The notes beneath the pieces were generated by a model, which saw only the letters and a program-made list of their open reading frames with translations, was not told the origin of the DNA and did not search any database. From Verrucomicrobium spinosum DSM 4136 = JCM 18804 (GTDB lineage Bacteria; Verrucomicrobiota; Verrucomicrobiia; Verrucomicrobiales; Verrucomicrobiaceae): 64,000 bases of DNA. Below are positions 17,420 through 29,113 of this stretch, one piece after another. How positions within the stretch are numbered: position 1 is the stretch's first letter; each line of letters opens with the position of its first letter. Location of the stretch: positions 5,241,105 to 5,305,104 of the forward strand of contig NZ_ABIZ01000001.1 of NCBI RefSeq assembly GCF_000172155.1. The letters are read 5' to 3'. The position numbers and the translations under genes are program-made.

Positions 17420-17794
17420 CTACTTGGCTTCCTGGTCCTTGAACTCAAAACGCTTTAAATCTTCCAGCGAGACAAACTCCAGAGCCGACATGTGGGTGGC
17501 TTCCAGCACCACATCCGGTGCCCAGCCCGCCTCCAGGGCCTCCTTCCAACGGGTCACGCAGAGACACCATTTGTCCCCGTTCTTCAACCCACTGAAACCC
17601 CATTCCGGAACCGGGGTCAGCAGGTCATTCCCACAGGCCTGTGAGAAAAGGAGAAAGTCATCCGTCATCACCGCACACACTGTGTGCAGACCACGGTCTT
17701 CCGATCCGGTGCGACAGTATCCATCCCGGTAAAAGCCGGTCAGGGGCTTCTTGCAGCAGCACTTCAGCTCAGTACCCAGAACATTGGTTGGCAT
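17420..17794 (-). CDS. DUF2237 family protein
   Basis: The start at 17794 (MPTNVLGTELKCCCKKPLTG) yields 124 residues, the normal family length; the frame stays open 24 codons further upstream without family similarity. Conserved blocks are TGFYRDGYCRTGSEDRGLHT, VCAVMTDDFL, GDKWCLCVTRWKEALEAG and APDVVLEATHMSALEFVSL. DUF2237 proteins are small Cys-rich cytoplasmic proteins of unknown function, found across bacteria and in some eukaryotes. It has no obvious operon partner. Confidence 0.88.
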   Translation of the reverse strand: MPTNVLGTELKCCCKKPLTGFYRDGYCRTGSEDRGLHTVCAVMTDDFLLFSQACGNDLLTPVPEWGFSGLKNGDKWCLCVTRWKEALEAGWAPDVVLEATHMSALEFVSLEDLKRFEFKDQEAK

Positions 17795-17926
17795 GGCAGC
17801 AGAAATTTTGAGGTGCGAAAGATCCGAGAGGAATCTCCTGCCCGAAGGAAGGAGACACACTGACAATATACCATCGCATGCACTTCAAGAAAAGGATGCT
17901 CTACTTCAAGTTGTTTCGACAAGTCA

Positions 17927-17978
17927 TCAAAATTTAAACGCCTTCCCTCATCCGGAAGATCCGGTGAAGGAAGGCGTT
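17927..17978 (-). terminator. Rho-independent terminator for gyrA
   Basis: The arms AACGCCTTCC and GGAAGGCGTT form a perfect 10-bp stem (17937-17978), with an inner CCGG pair. On the minus strand it is followed by TTTAAATTTT. It lies just after the gyrA stop codon at 18017. Confidence 0.8.
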
Positions 17979-18016
17979 GTGAATTTTGAGTCTGCTGTGC
18001 GGACAGGAGAAAAAAC

Positions 18017-20692
18017 CTAGGAAACCTCAGCGTTGTCGTCGCCAGCGGCGGCGTCACCCACAGTAGTTTCCGGGGAAGATGCACTAGGATCGGAGGCCTC
18101 AGATGCCTCCACTGCGGAAGCCCGCCCCTCCGCACCCAAGATTTCACCTTCGACTTTCTCTTCGTCGTCAGGAATAACCTTCGCCACATCCTGGATGGTT
18201 TCACCCTCGCTCAGGTTCATGAGCTTCACACCTTGGGCATTGCGGCCCGTCTGGCGGATATCCGCCACCCGGATGCGCACGCTCTGACCACTGCTGGTCA
18301 TGAGCATGAGCTCGTCATCTTCATGCACCGCCATGGCTGCCACCACGTTGCCGGTCTTCTCGGTCACGTTCATGGTGGTCACACCTTTGGCACCGCGGTT
18401 GGTCTTGCGATATTCTTCAAACGGCGTGCGTTTACCCAGGCCGTTCTCCGATACCACCAGAAGCTGAGCGGTCTCATCCACCGCTGTCAGTGAGACAACG
18501 TGGTCGGTCTCACCCGGGCGAATGCCCATCACGCCGGCAGCAGCGCGGCCCATGGGGCGGATGTCCGTTTCCTCACACTTCACGCACATGCCCTCACTGG
18601 TGACGAGGCAGATTTCACTGGAACCATTGGTAAGGATGACCTGGATCAGGTCATTTCCTTCATCCAGCTTTACCGCGATGATCCCGTCCTTGCGGATGTT
18701 CTTGAAGTCGGCCAGCTCGGTCTTCTTCACCGTGCCATCCTTGGTCGCAAACAGGACGAAGCGGTCCGAGCGCCACACGCCCTCATCGTGGTCACTGTCT
18801 GCTTCGAGACGGAGCACGGCGGCAATCTTCTCCTCAGCCCGGAGGTTGAGCAGGTTCTTGATGCTTCGCCCCTTGCCTGTTCGCGCCATTTCAGGAACCT
18901 GATAGACACGCTCCACATACACACGACCTGTATTGGTGAAGAACATCAAATAGTCATGCGCGCTCGCGGCAAAGAGGTGCTCCACAAAGTCAGCTGCATC
19001 ATCTTCACCCGCCGCCTCCCGCGTCTCCATGCCCTTCAGACCCTTGCCTCCCCGTGCCTGCGTGCGGAACTCGCTGGCCAGCGTGCGCTTGACGAAGCCA
19101 CGGTGCGTGATGGTGACGATGTTGCGCTCGTTGGCAATGAGATCCTCAATGTTGATCTCGCCTTCCGCGGCTTCAATCTTGGTGAGTCGCTCGGTGCCGT
19201 ACTTGGCGCGGATGTTGCCCAGCTCATCCTTGATGATGGTGAGCACACGGCTCTCCTTCGCCAGGATGTCCATCAAGTCCGTGATGGTATTAAGCAGGGC
19301 TTCGTAGTCAGCCTGAAGTTTTGTCCGCTCCAGCGCCGTCAGTTGATAGAGGCGCAGGTCGAGGATGTGCTTCACTTGAAGGTCCGTGAAGACATACCGG
19401 CCGCTGCGAATGCTCGGCTGGGAGCGGATCAGGATCCCCAGCGACTGGGCGGCTTCCAAGGTGAAGGTGTAGGCCTTGATCCGGCTTTCCGCCTCATCAC
19501 GACTCGAAGCCGTTCGGATCATCTTGATGAAGTCATCCAGCTGGCTCAGGGCCAGCAGGAGCGCTTCAAGCTTCTCGGCATCGATCTCCGCCTGCTTGAG
19601 AAGGTACTTCGTGCGCCGGATGATCACCTCGCGGCGGTGCTCGATGTAGCAACTGATCGCATCCTTCAGCGACAGCAGGCGCGGCCGACGATTGTCGATC
19701 GCCAGCATGTGTACTGAGAAGGTCGTCTCCAGCGAAGTCTGCTTGTAGAGATTGTTCAGCACCACCTGGGGGCGGGCTTCTCGACGCAGATCCACCACCA
19801 CACGCGTGTTTTCATCCGACTCGTCGCGGATGGCCGTCACTTCAGGAATGATCTTCTCAGAGGCCAGCTCACCAATGCGTTTGCACAGTTCCGCGCGGTT
19901 CACACCGTACGGAATGGCGGTGATGATGATCTGGGGCTTGGTGCCCGTTTCCGAGATTTCGGCATGGCCGCGAATGCGCAACGAGCCGTGCCCGGTCTCA
20001 AAGTAATCACGGATGCCCGCGGTACCCAACAACGTACAGCCCGTTGGGAAATCCGGGCCCCGCACGTACTGCATCAGTCCCTGCAGGGTGATTTCAGGGT
20101 TGTCGATCTGTGCGCAAATGCCATCCACGATCTCCCGCAGATTGTGCGGAGGCAGGTTCGTGGCCATGCCCACAGCGATGCCGGTGCCGCCGTTGACCAG
20201 CAAGTTCGGAAACGCGGCGGGAAACACCACCGGCTCAGTGAGACGTTCATCGTAGTTGGGGACGAAATCCACCGTCTCCTTCTCCATGTCGTCCATCAGG
20301 TGCCCGCCCAAATGGGTGAGCCGGGCCTCCGTATAACGCATGGCCGCCGGAGGGTCACCTTCCACGGAGCCGAAGTTCCCCTGCGGATGCACCAGCGGAT
20401 CCCGCATGGACCACGGCTGCGCCATGTTCACCAGGGTGGGGTAGATCACCGCCTCCCCGTGCGGGTGGTAGTTCCCTGAGGTATCACCGCAGATCTTCGC
20501 ACACTTCATGTGCTTCTTCGGCGGATAGAGCGAGAGCTCGTGCATCGCATACAGAATGCGGCGCTGGCTCGGCTTGAGTCCGTCTCGCACGTCGGGCAGG
20601 GCGCGCGAAATGATGACGGACATGGAGTAGTCGAGGAAAGAACCTTTGAGTTCCTCTTCTACATTGATGGGCTTGATGTTGTCTTCGCTCAC
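18017..20692 (-). CDS. gyrA: DNA gyrase subunit A
   Basis: The 891-residue protein is the breakage-reunion subunit of gyrase. The N-terminal domain has the catalytic Tyr120 in AAMRYTEARLTHLGG. The quinolone-determining region reads HPHGEAVIYPTLVNMAQPW: the position of E. coli Ser83 is Ala81 and that of Asp87 is Pro85. The C-terminal pinwheel has the GyrA box QARGGKG, needed for DNA wrapping and negative supercoiling, so this is gyrase and not topoisomerase IV. The tail is acidic. It lies 83 bp downstream of gyrB on the same strand, the usual gyrBA operon. Confidence 0.97.
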   Translation of the reverse strand: MSEDNIKPINVEEELKGSFLDYSMSVIISRALPDVRDGLKPSQRRILYAMHELSLYPPKKHMKCAKICGDTSGNYHPHGEAVIYPTLVNMAQPWSMRDPLVHPQGNFGSVEGDPPAAMRYTEARLTHLGGHLMDDMEKETVDFVPNYDERLTEPVVFPAAFPNLLVNGGTGIAVGMATNLPPHNLREIVDGICAQIDNPEITLQGLMQYVRGPDFPTGCTLLGTAGIRDYFETGHGSLRIRGHAEISETGTKPQIIITAIPYGVNRAELCKRIGELASEKIIPEVTAIRDESDENTRVVVDLRREARPQVVLNNLYKQTSLETTFSVHMLAIDNRRPRLLSLKDAISCYIEHRREVIIRRTKYLLKQAEIDAEKLEALLLALSQLDDFIKMIRTASSRDEAESRIKAYTFTLEAAQSLGILIRSQPSIRSGRYVFTDLQVKHILDLRLYQLTALERTKLQADYEALLNTITDLMDILAKESRVLTIIKDELGNIRAKYGTERLTKIEAAEGEINIEDLIANERNIVTITHRGFVKRTLASEFRTQARGGKGLKGMETREAAGEDDAADFVEHLFAASAHDYLMFFTNTGRVYVERVYQVPEMARTGKGRSIKNLLNLRAEEKIAAVLRLEADSDHDEGVWRSDRFVLFATKDGTVKKTELADFKNIRKDGIIAVKLDEGNDLIQVILTNGSSEICLVTSEGMCVKCEETDIRPMGRAAAGVMGIRPGETDHVVSLTAVDETAQLLVVSENGLGKRTPFEEYRKTNRGAKGVTTMNVTEKTGNVVAAMAVHEDDELMLMTSSGQSVRIRVADIRQTGRNAQGVKLMNLSEGETIQDVAKVIPDDEEKVEGEILGAEGRASAVEASEASDPSASSPETTVGDAAAGDDNAEVS

Positions 20693-20775
20693 AAGAATGG
20701 GCAGTGCGATGTCGGTGCAAAGAACGCCGGTCTCACCGGCAGCTCTGCGGGGTCAGATGGTCAGCCGGGCGTCTG

Positions 20776-23448
<2,673 letters not shown>

Positions 23449-23611
23449 TTAAGCGCCGCCAGCGGGGTAGATCAGTTTAGCGAGCGGGCACAGGAGCGCC
23501 AATTTTTTTTACGTTTTTGGGCGGGAAAACTGGTGGTTTTTCCCGGGAAAACACCCCCTGTTCCCTTCGTTTCTGCTGGTTCGTATCCAGAACGCCGTTA
23601 CATACCCTCCC

Positions 23612-25051
23612 ATGCACCCCGATACCGACTTTGATTTTGCCGTCTTAGGTGGCGGCAGCGCCGGTTACGCCGCCGCCCGCGCCGCCGTCGCCCTGGGCTT
23701 GAAAACCGCCATCATCGACGGTGCCGAAGAGCTCGGCGGGCTGTGCATTCTGCGGGGCTGCATGCCCAGCAAAACCCTCATCGAATCCGCCAACCGCAAC
23801 CTCGTCATCCGGAATGCTGCCGCCTTCGGCCTCCAGGCCACCTCCCAAGCGGTGGACACCCGGGCCATACGCCAGCGGAAGCGGCACCTGATCAGCGACT
23901 TTTCCGGGTATCGCCAGCAGCAGATCAACGATGGCAGATTCACCGTCATTCGAGGAATGGCAAAGTTTGCCCAATCCCCAGACAATGCCGTGAACCTCAA
24001 GGTCACTCTCAAGGACGGTCAAACCCGCCGCCTCACGGTCGGGACCGCCCTGATCGCCACTGGATCGGTCATCAACGTCCCCTCTGTGCCCGGCCTCCAG
24101 GAAACAGGGTACTGGACGAGCGACACCCTGCTGGACGCAGAGAACATCCCCTCATCGTTCGCCGTTCTAGGGGGCGGTGCCATTGCGCTTGAAATGGCGC
24201 ACTACCTCGAGGGAATCGGCCGCGAGGTATCTGTGATCCAACGCAGCCCCCACCTGCTCACCGGCATGGACACCGATCTCGCTGCGGTAGTCCATGGTGC
24301 GTTTGAGAGACGAGGCATGAGAATCTTCTGCGGCACGCGCCTCCTTCGTATGGAAACTGCTCCCGATGGCAAAAAGCGTGTGTATTTCCAACACGCTGGA
24401 GCGGAACAAGTGTCTGAAGCCGCAGAAATTTTAGTGGCTCTGGGAAGAAGGCCGGCAACAGGCAATTTGGAAGCTGGTAACATCGGCATAGAGCTGGATC
24501 GAAAAGGACAAATTCCTGTTTCTCCAGAAATGATCACAAGCCATCCGCGAGTGTTCGCCGCAGGTGATGTGACTGGCCCTTTGGAAGTGGTGCATCTTGC
24601 GATTCAACAAGGCGAAGTCGCAGCAAAGAACGCTGCAAGCACACTTAAGAACCAGCCCTGCAAACATCGCATGGATTATCGTTGCAAACTCTTTGGAGTC
24701 TTCACACATCCGCAGGTGGCCGTGGTGGGACTTTCCGAGGCAGAAGCACGTGAAAAACGCGTCCCTTATCTCGTCGCCAGCTATCCCTTCAATGACCACG
24801 GCAAATCCATGGTGATGGATGAGATGGAAGGCTTTGTGAAGCTGTTGGGCGACCCTGAGACGGGAGAGATTTTGGGTGGCTCCGTAGTGGGTCCGGAGGC
24901 CACGGAACTCATCCACGAAATCGCCATGGCCATGCACCTTGGCGCCACAGCAGCTCAGGTGGCGACAGCCCCCCACTACCATCCAACACTTAGTGAAATA
25001 TGGACTTATCCCGCAGAGGAGATTGCGGAACAAATGGATGCGAAAATTTGA
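23612..25051 (+). CDS. FAD-dependent pyridine nucleotide-disulfide oxidoreductase (dihydrolipoamide dehydrogenase-like)
   Basis: The protein has 479 residues, typical of class I disulfide reductases. The FAD motif is VLGGGSAGYAAARAA near residue 11. The redox pair is Cys45 and Cys50 in GGLCILRGCMPSKTL. An NAD(P)H-binding motif appears as VLGGGAIALEMAHYLEGIG, and the second FAD motif as VFAAGDVTGPLEVVHLAIQQ. The C-terminal base is the His in APHYHPTLSEIWTYP. It could act as lipoamide, mercuric-type or soluble disulfide reductase; no E2 or mer genes are adjacent, so the substrate stays open. Confidence 0.88.
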   Translation: MHPDTDFDFAVLGGGSAGYAAARAAVALGLKTAIIDGAEELGGLCILRGCMPSKTLIESANRNLVIRNAAAFGLQATSQAVDTRAIRQRKRHLISDFSGYRQQQINDGRFTVIRGMAKFAQSPDNAVNLKVTLKDGQTRRLTVGTALIATGSVINVPSVPGLQETGYWTSDTLLDAENIPSSFAVLGGGAIALEMAHYLEGIGREVSVIQRSPHLLTGMDTDLAAVVHGAFERRGMRIFCGTRLLRMETAPDGKKRVYFQHAGAEQVSEAAEILVALGRRPATGNLEAGNIGIELDRKGQIPVSPEMITSHPRVFAAGDVTGPLEVVHLAIQQGEVAAKNAASTLKNQPCKHRMDYRCKLFGVFTHPQVAVVGLSEAEAREKRVPYLVASYPFNDHGKSMVMDEMEGFVKLLGDPETGEILGGSVVGPEATELIHEIAMAMHLGATAAQVATAPHYHPTLSEIWTYPAEEIAEQMDAKI

Positions 25052-25096
25052 CCAGAGAAATAACTCCATGGGCCTCAAAAACATCCGAGTGATTGA

Positions 25097-25125
25097 TTGA
25101 CACCCTTCCCCCCGAATGATTACTT
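25097..25125 (+). promoter_or_regulatory. Possible sigma-70-type promoter for the bactofilin pair
   Basis: A perfect TTGACA at 25097-25102 is followed after 17 bp by TTACTT, a poor -10. The spacing is good but the -10 match is weak. If real, the transcript would start near 25132 and the bactofilin would be translated from 25133, 25169 or 25280. Confidence 0.25.
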
Positions 25126-25132
25126 TTTCCTA

Positions 25133-25651
25133 ATGCTGAAACAAATTATCGGACAACCCTCGGAAGGCATGAAAGATGAACGGCGCAGCGATAATTCCGC
25201 CGCTTCTCCTGCCCATTCCGGCGCAGCACACTCCCCCTCTCCCACAACACAATCACCAAGATCGTCAACCCAACCACTCATGACCACCAGCAAGAACGTT
25301 CTCGCCAACGACGTCGAAATCAAAGGATCCATTAAATTTTCTCACGACCTGATCATCGACGGAAAGATTGAAGGTGAAGTCAGTTCAGATGGCGCATTGA
25401 CCGTTGGTGAAAATGCGTTGATCAAAGGCGAGATCAAAACCCGCGCAGTGACCCTTTTCGGAAAAGTTGAAGGCAACATCACCGTACAAGAACGTTGTGA
25501 ACTCAAGTCAAATGCCGTACTGGTGGGTGACGTGACCGCAGCAACCTTGGCGATTGAAGAAGGAGCTACTTTCCTGGGCCGGTCCCAGGTGGGCAAAGGC
25601 GCTGCCGCCAAGGCAGCGAACAGCGGCTCGGGCGGCTCCCAGAAGCCCTAA
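25133..25651 (+). CDS. Bactofilin, polymer-forming cytoskeletal protein
   Basis: The first ATG in frame at 25133 gives 172 residues; ATGs at 25169 and 25280 are alternatives. Residues 1-50 are a disordered Ser/Pro/Thr-rich tail. The bactofilin (DUF583) core follows, with short repeats: VEIKGSIKFSHDLIIDGKIE, GEVSSDGALTVGENALIKGE and AVTLFGKVEGNITVQERCEL. These six-to-seven-residue rungs form a beta-helix that polymerises without nucleotide. Bactofilins scaffold cell shape, stalks or envelope machines. The next gene, 22 bp later, carries a related core, so they are probably co-transcribed and may co-polymerise. Confidence 0.9.
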   Translation: MLKQIIGQPSEGMKDERRSDNSAASPAHSGAAHSPSPTTQSPRSSTQPLMTTSKNVLANDVEIKGSIKFSHDLIIDGKIEGEVSSDGALTVGENALIKGEIKTRAVTLFGKVEGNITVQERCELKSNAVLVGDVTAATLAIEEGATFLGRSQVGKGAAAKAANSGSGGSQKP

Positions 25652-25672
25652 TCCCCAACCCTTTCTAAAGAC

Positions 25673-26944
25673 GTGCTTGGAAAATTTCTAGTCAGAGAAC
25701 CTAAAGACGAGAAATCCGCACTCTCAAAAAATCAAATCGAAGTCACTTGCCCCATTTGTGGCGCGGCTCAGCGTGAGCCGCGTCTGGTGGTGACAACCTT
25801 CTGCAAGAAGTGCGGGGAACACCTGCGGATCGAAAAGCAGCGTGCAATTGCCTCGTCCCAGTGCAACCCGAATCCCAGCGCAGTCTTTCCTGCGGTGATG
25901 GATGTGTCGGCCAAGGATCCCCTCCTGGCCGAGCTAAGAAAAACGGACTCCCCTGCCACTCCGGAGTCCCCGCCGTCTCAGCCTGAAACGCAGGCTCCGG
26001 CAGAGTTCAAGGCGCTCCTCCCGACCGACGCCCCCCTCCAGGAGGAATTACCTCTTGGTCTCGGCGACATGATGGGCTTCAAGGAAGCGGAACCAGCAGC
26101 CCCATCGCTGTTTACCGGAGCCCAAACGCGCACCGGACTCCGTCCACGCCCCCAACCCCAAGTGCCTGCGCCTCAGCCACTTGGGCTCGCCGCGCTCAAG
26201 AAGCCAGCCTACCTGCAGCGCACAGAAATTTCAGAAAAAGCCGAACGCCCCAAGCCTACTGGCGAGGTGCAGGGCCCCATGGCCCAGAGCACCTTCCAGA
26301 AAATGAAGGAGCAGGGCTACTACCGCCAACAGTACTTCAAGGAAGTCGAATGCGGAAAGTGCCAGCACAAGTTCAAGGTCGGCCGCTCCGCGAAATCCAC
26401 CACCTGCCCTTCGTGCTCCGCCACGATCTGCATGGAGGATTTCGACATCAATCTCGACTATAGCACCCCGATCGACACCCGTGGAGATGTGCTGATCCGC
26501 CGCAACGGCGTTGTGAAGACCACCGAAATCCGCTGCCGTGACCTTCGCGTGCAGCAGGGCCAGGTGAATGCCAGCCTCTTCTGTAGCGGAGACATCACCC
26601 TCAAGACCTCCGGCTTGATCGAAGGTGAAGTGCGGTGCAACCGGTTGGTCATCGAAAAAGGCAGCGAGGTCCAGTTCGCGAGAACCATCCAGGCCGCCGA
26701 AGTCGAGATCCAGGCCAAGGTCATCGGAAGCATCCAATGCACCGGCCGAGTCCTGCTCACAGGTACCGGCAGTGTTCAGGGTGACGTCACCGCCCGCTCC
26801 ATCGGCATTGATCCCGGCGGCGAGCTCGACGGCTCCATGAATATTCTCCGGGTAGAGCCAAAAGTGGAACCCAGCGCGCCACGCCAGGTCAGCGCCTCAT
26901 CCCTGGTCACAGGATGCGGCCCAGCCACCAAGTCCACCCCCTAG
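25673..26944 (+). CDS. Zinc-ribbon bactofilin-like protein
   Basis: Translation appears to begin with GTG at 25673, giving 423 residues. There is a first zinc ribbon near residues 25-48 (CPICGAAQ and FCKKCGEHL), then a long Pro/Ala-rich linker. A second ribbon is at about 225-250 (CGKCQHKFKVGRSAKS and CPSCSATICM). A bactofilin-like beta-helix follows at about 265-400 (TLKTSGLIEGEVRCNRLVIE, GSIQCTGRVLLTGTGSVQGD). The fusion of two zinc ribbons to this core is unusual compared with ordinary 120-200-residue bactofilins. It may link the polymer to nucleic acid or protein partners, which is inference from the ribbons. Confidence 0.82.
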   Translation: MLGKFLVREPKDEKSALSKNQIEVTCPICGAAQREPRLVVTTFCKKCGEHLRIEKQRAIASSQCNPNPSAVFPAVMDVSAKDPLLAELRKTDSPATPESPPSQPETQAPAEFKALLPTDAPLQEELPLGLGDMMGFKEAEPAAPSLFTGAQTRTGLRPRPQPQVPAPQPLGLAALKKPAYLQRTEISEKAERPKPTGEVQGPMAQSTFQKMKEQGYYRQQYFKEVECGKCQHKFKVGRSAKSTTCPSCSATICMEDFDINLDYSTPIDTRGDVLIRRNGVVKTTEIRCRDLRVQQGQVNASLFCSGDITLKTSGLIEGEVRCNRLVIEKGSEVQFARTIQAAEVEIQAKVIGSIQCTGRVLLTGTGSVQGDVTARSIGIDPGGELDGSMNILRVEPKVEPSAPRQVSASSLVTGCGPATKSTP

Positions 26945-26951
26945 TCACTTT

Positions 26952-26986
26952 CGAACCCGAAGCCCCCGCTTCGGGTTCGTTTTTTT
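26952..26986 (+). terminator. Rho-independent terminator after the bactofilin pair
   Basis: The arms CGAACCCGAAGC and GCTTCGGGTTCG form a 12-bp perfect stem with a short CCCC loop, followed by a run of T residues (26980-26986). It lies directly after the stop of the second bactofilin gene. Confidence 0.92.
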
Positions 26987-27250
26987 GGCATCCTTGGTAA
27001 ATCTCACTCCGGCCGCACATCCCGGAACCGGTCAACTGCGCCCAGAACAGGTGTGGCAGCATGATTCATGATTTTTTTAGCTGGCTGTTGAACCCAATGC
27101 CGCACCGCTGGAGTTTGTGAAATGATCCATTGGGTGTGAGCCGTTTACAGCGGCCCGACCCACAAGCCTGCATAGGCTCGTCACAGAGATGGCCAGTCCT
27201 TTGACCCGCGGTTGCAGCTTGCAGATTGGTGCGTTCGTACCATATTCAGC
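26987..27250. other. Leader region upstream of nadA
   Basis: With the terminator this makes a gap of about 306 bp. No RNA gene, riboswitch or convincing promoter was recognised. A short AT-rich stretch (gattcatgatttttttagc near 27063) could contain promoter elements but gives no clear pair. Confidence 0.4.
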
Positions 27251-28192
27251 ATGGTTCAAATCGCCGCCCCAAGCATCACCGAAGAGATTCTCCGGCTGAA
27301 AAAGCAACGCAACGCCATTATCCTTGCTCACAACTATCAGAGTCGTGAGATTCAGGAACTGGCCGATTTCGTGGGCGACTCCCTCGGACTGGCTTACAAG
27401 GCCAAGGAAACCAAAGCGGATGTGATCTGCTTTTGCGGCGTTCACTTCATGGCAGAGACCGCCAAGATTGTGAATCCTGAAAAGATCGTCGTCCTGCCTG
27501 ACGCCAACGCCGGCTGCTCGCTTGAGCAAAGCTGCCCTGCCCCGCAGCTTGAGAAGTTCCTCGAAGTCCACAAAGAGAAGAACTACTACGTGATTGCCTA
27601 CATCAACTGTAGCGCCGGCGTCAAAGCCCTCAGCGACTGCATTTGCACCAGCGGCAATGCGGTGAAGATCGTAGAAGCAGCCCCCAAGGATCGCCCCATT
27701 CTGTTCGTGCCGGATCAAAATCTCGGCGCTTGGGTCATGGAGCAAACCGGCCGCAAAATGGATCTCTGGCAGGGCGCCTGCTACGTGCACGTGGAATTTA
27801 CCCGTGACAGCATCAACCAGATCAAAGCGGAATACCCGGACGCAAAGGTTGTGGCCCACCCAGAATGCACCTACGCCGTGCGCCTCCTCGCCGACGAAGT
27901 CTGCAGCACGGAGAAAATGGTGCACTACTGCCGCGAGAGTGAGGCCGAGAGCTTCATCATCGTGACAGAAAGCGGCATGCTGCACCGCCTGGAGAGGGAG
28001 GTGCCCAACAAGCGTTTCATCCCCGGTCCCACCGGACACTGCCGCTGCGCCGACTGCCGCTACATGAAGATGAACAACCTCGAGAAGCTTCACGACTGCC
28101 TCCTCAATCTGCGTCCTCAGGTGGAAATGGCCGAAGAGGTGCGCAAGCGCGCCGAGAAGCCGATCCTGCGGATGCTGGAGCTGAGCCGGTAG
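27251..28192 (+). CDS. nadA: Quinolinate synthase
   Basis: The start at 27251 gives 313 residues. NadA condenses iminoaspartate with dihydroxyacetone phosphate to quinolinate in NAD synthesis, using a [4Fe-4S] cluster. Visible family features are AIILAHNYQSREIQELADFV, DVICFCGVHFMAETAKI, and PDANAGCSLEQSCP. The cluster cysteines are expected in AYINCSAGVKALSD, VAHPECTYAVR and the C-terminal GHCRCADCRYMKMN. NadB and NadC are not in the window. The gene stands alone with a hairpin behind it. Confidence 0.96.
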   Translation: MVQIAAPSITEEILRLKKQRNAIILAHNYQSREIQELADFVGDSLGLAYKAKETKADVICFCGVHFMAETAKIVNPEKIVVLPDANAGCSLEQSCPAPQLEKFLEVHKEKNYYVIAYINCSAGVKALSDCICTSGNAVKIVEAAPKDRPILFVPDQNLGAWVMEQTGRKMDLWQGACYVHVEFTRDSINQIKAEYPDAKVVAHPECTYAVRLLADEVCSTEKMVHYCRESEAESFIIVTESGMLHRLEREVPNKRFIPGPTGHCRCADCRYMKMNNLEKLHDCLLNLRPQVEMAEEVRKRAEKPILRMLELSR

Positions 28193-28219
28193 GAGCTTAG
28201 TTCCGCGAACTTACAGCCA

Positions 28220-28262
28220 GGGAGACGGAGGGAGCCACGCTCTCACGTCTCCCTTCTTGTTT
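28220..28262 (+). terminator. Probable terminator of nadA
   Basis: The arms GGGAGACG (28220) and CGTCTCCC (28246) form an 8-bp stem with an 18-base loop, followed by TTCTTGTTT. The T tract is interrupted, so strength is uncertain. Confidence 0.55.
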
Positions 28263-28379
28263 CCTCCCCCTCCCCTGACCTTATGAGCACCCGGCTGACC
28301 ATCGTCATTGCCGCACTGCATCTTATTTCCTGAATCCCTGCCTCAGGATTATAAAATACCGGAGCAACCTTCCGAAGGC

Positions 28380-29107
28380 ACTTCCATCTCAGACGCACTC
28401 GTAGCTGCATTCGTGAGAATGCGGTTCACTCCTCAAACCTCCCACGACGTCGCCACCGCTCACGCCCGTCCACCGGCCTCCTCACCACCGCGTTCTCACG
28501 AACGCAGCCACAAATTCCCTCCCGCAACACCGCACCAAATGCACTCGTAGCTGCATTCGTGAGAATGCGGTTCACTCCTCAAATTCCCCACGACGTCTCC
28601 ACCGGCTCAAGCCCGTCCACCGGCCTCCTCACCACCGCGTTCTCACGAACGCAGCCACAAACTCCCTCCCGCAACACCTCATCAGAGGCACTCGTAGCTG
28701 CACTCGTGAGAGTGCGGTTCACTCCTCAAATTCCCCACGACGTCTCCACCGGCTCAAGCCCGTCCACCGGCCTCCTCACCACCGCGTTCTCACGAACGCA
28801 GCCACAAACTCCCCCCCGCAACACCGCATCAAATGCACTCGCAGCTGCATTCGTGAGAATGCGGTTCACACCTCAAACCTCCCACGACGTCTCCACCGGC
28901 TCAAGCCCGTCCATAGGCCATCGCACCCTCCGCGTTCTCACGAACGCAGCCACAAATTCCCTCCCGCAACACCTCATCAGAGGCACTCGTAGCTGCATTC
29001 GTGAGAATGCGGTTCACGCCCCAAACGGCCCTCGTCGCCGCCATCCCTCAAGCCCGTCCATAGGCCATCGCACCACCTCTCGGTCCCAGGCACGCAGCCT
29101 CACAGTA
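28380..29107. repeat. Array of five 147-bp palindromic repeats
   Basis: The marker gtagctgcattcgtgagaat (with small changes) occurs at 28401, 28547, 28694, 28841 and 28989, spaced 146-148 bp. Each unit also has the right arm ccgcgttctcacgaacgcag, for example at 28488, which is nearly the reverse complement of the left arm. The region has frames open across it only because of the repeat period. It belongs to the same family as the pair at 17.07-17.37 kb. The units are much longer and more uniform than CRISPR spacers would allow. Confidence 0.9.
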
Positions 29108-29113
29108 TGACAC

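Noticed and set aside
28380-29107. A CRISPR array
   Set aside because: Units are about 147 bp with near-identical spacers and internal inverted arms. CRISPR repeats of 24-40 bp with unique spacers are absent, and there are no cas genes.
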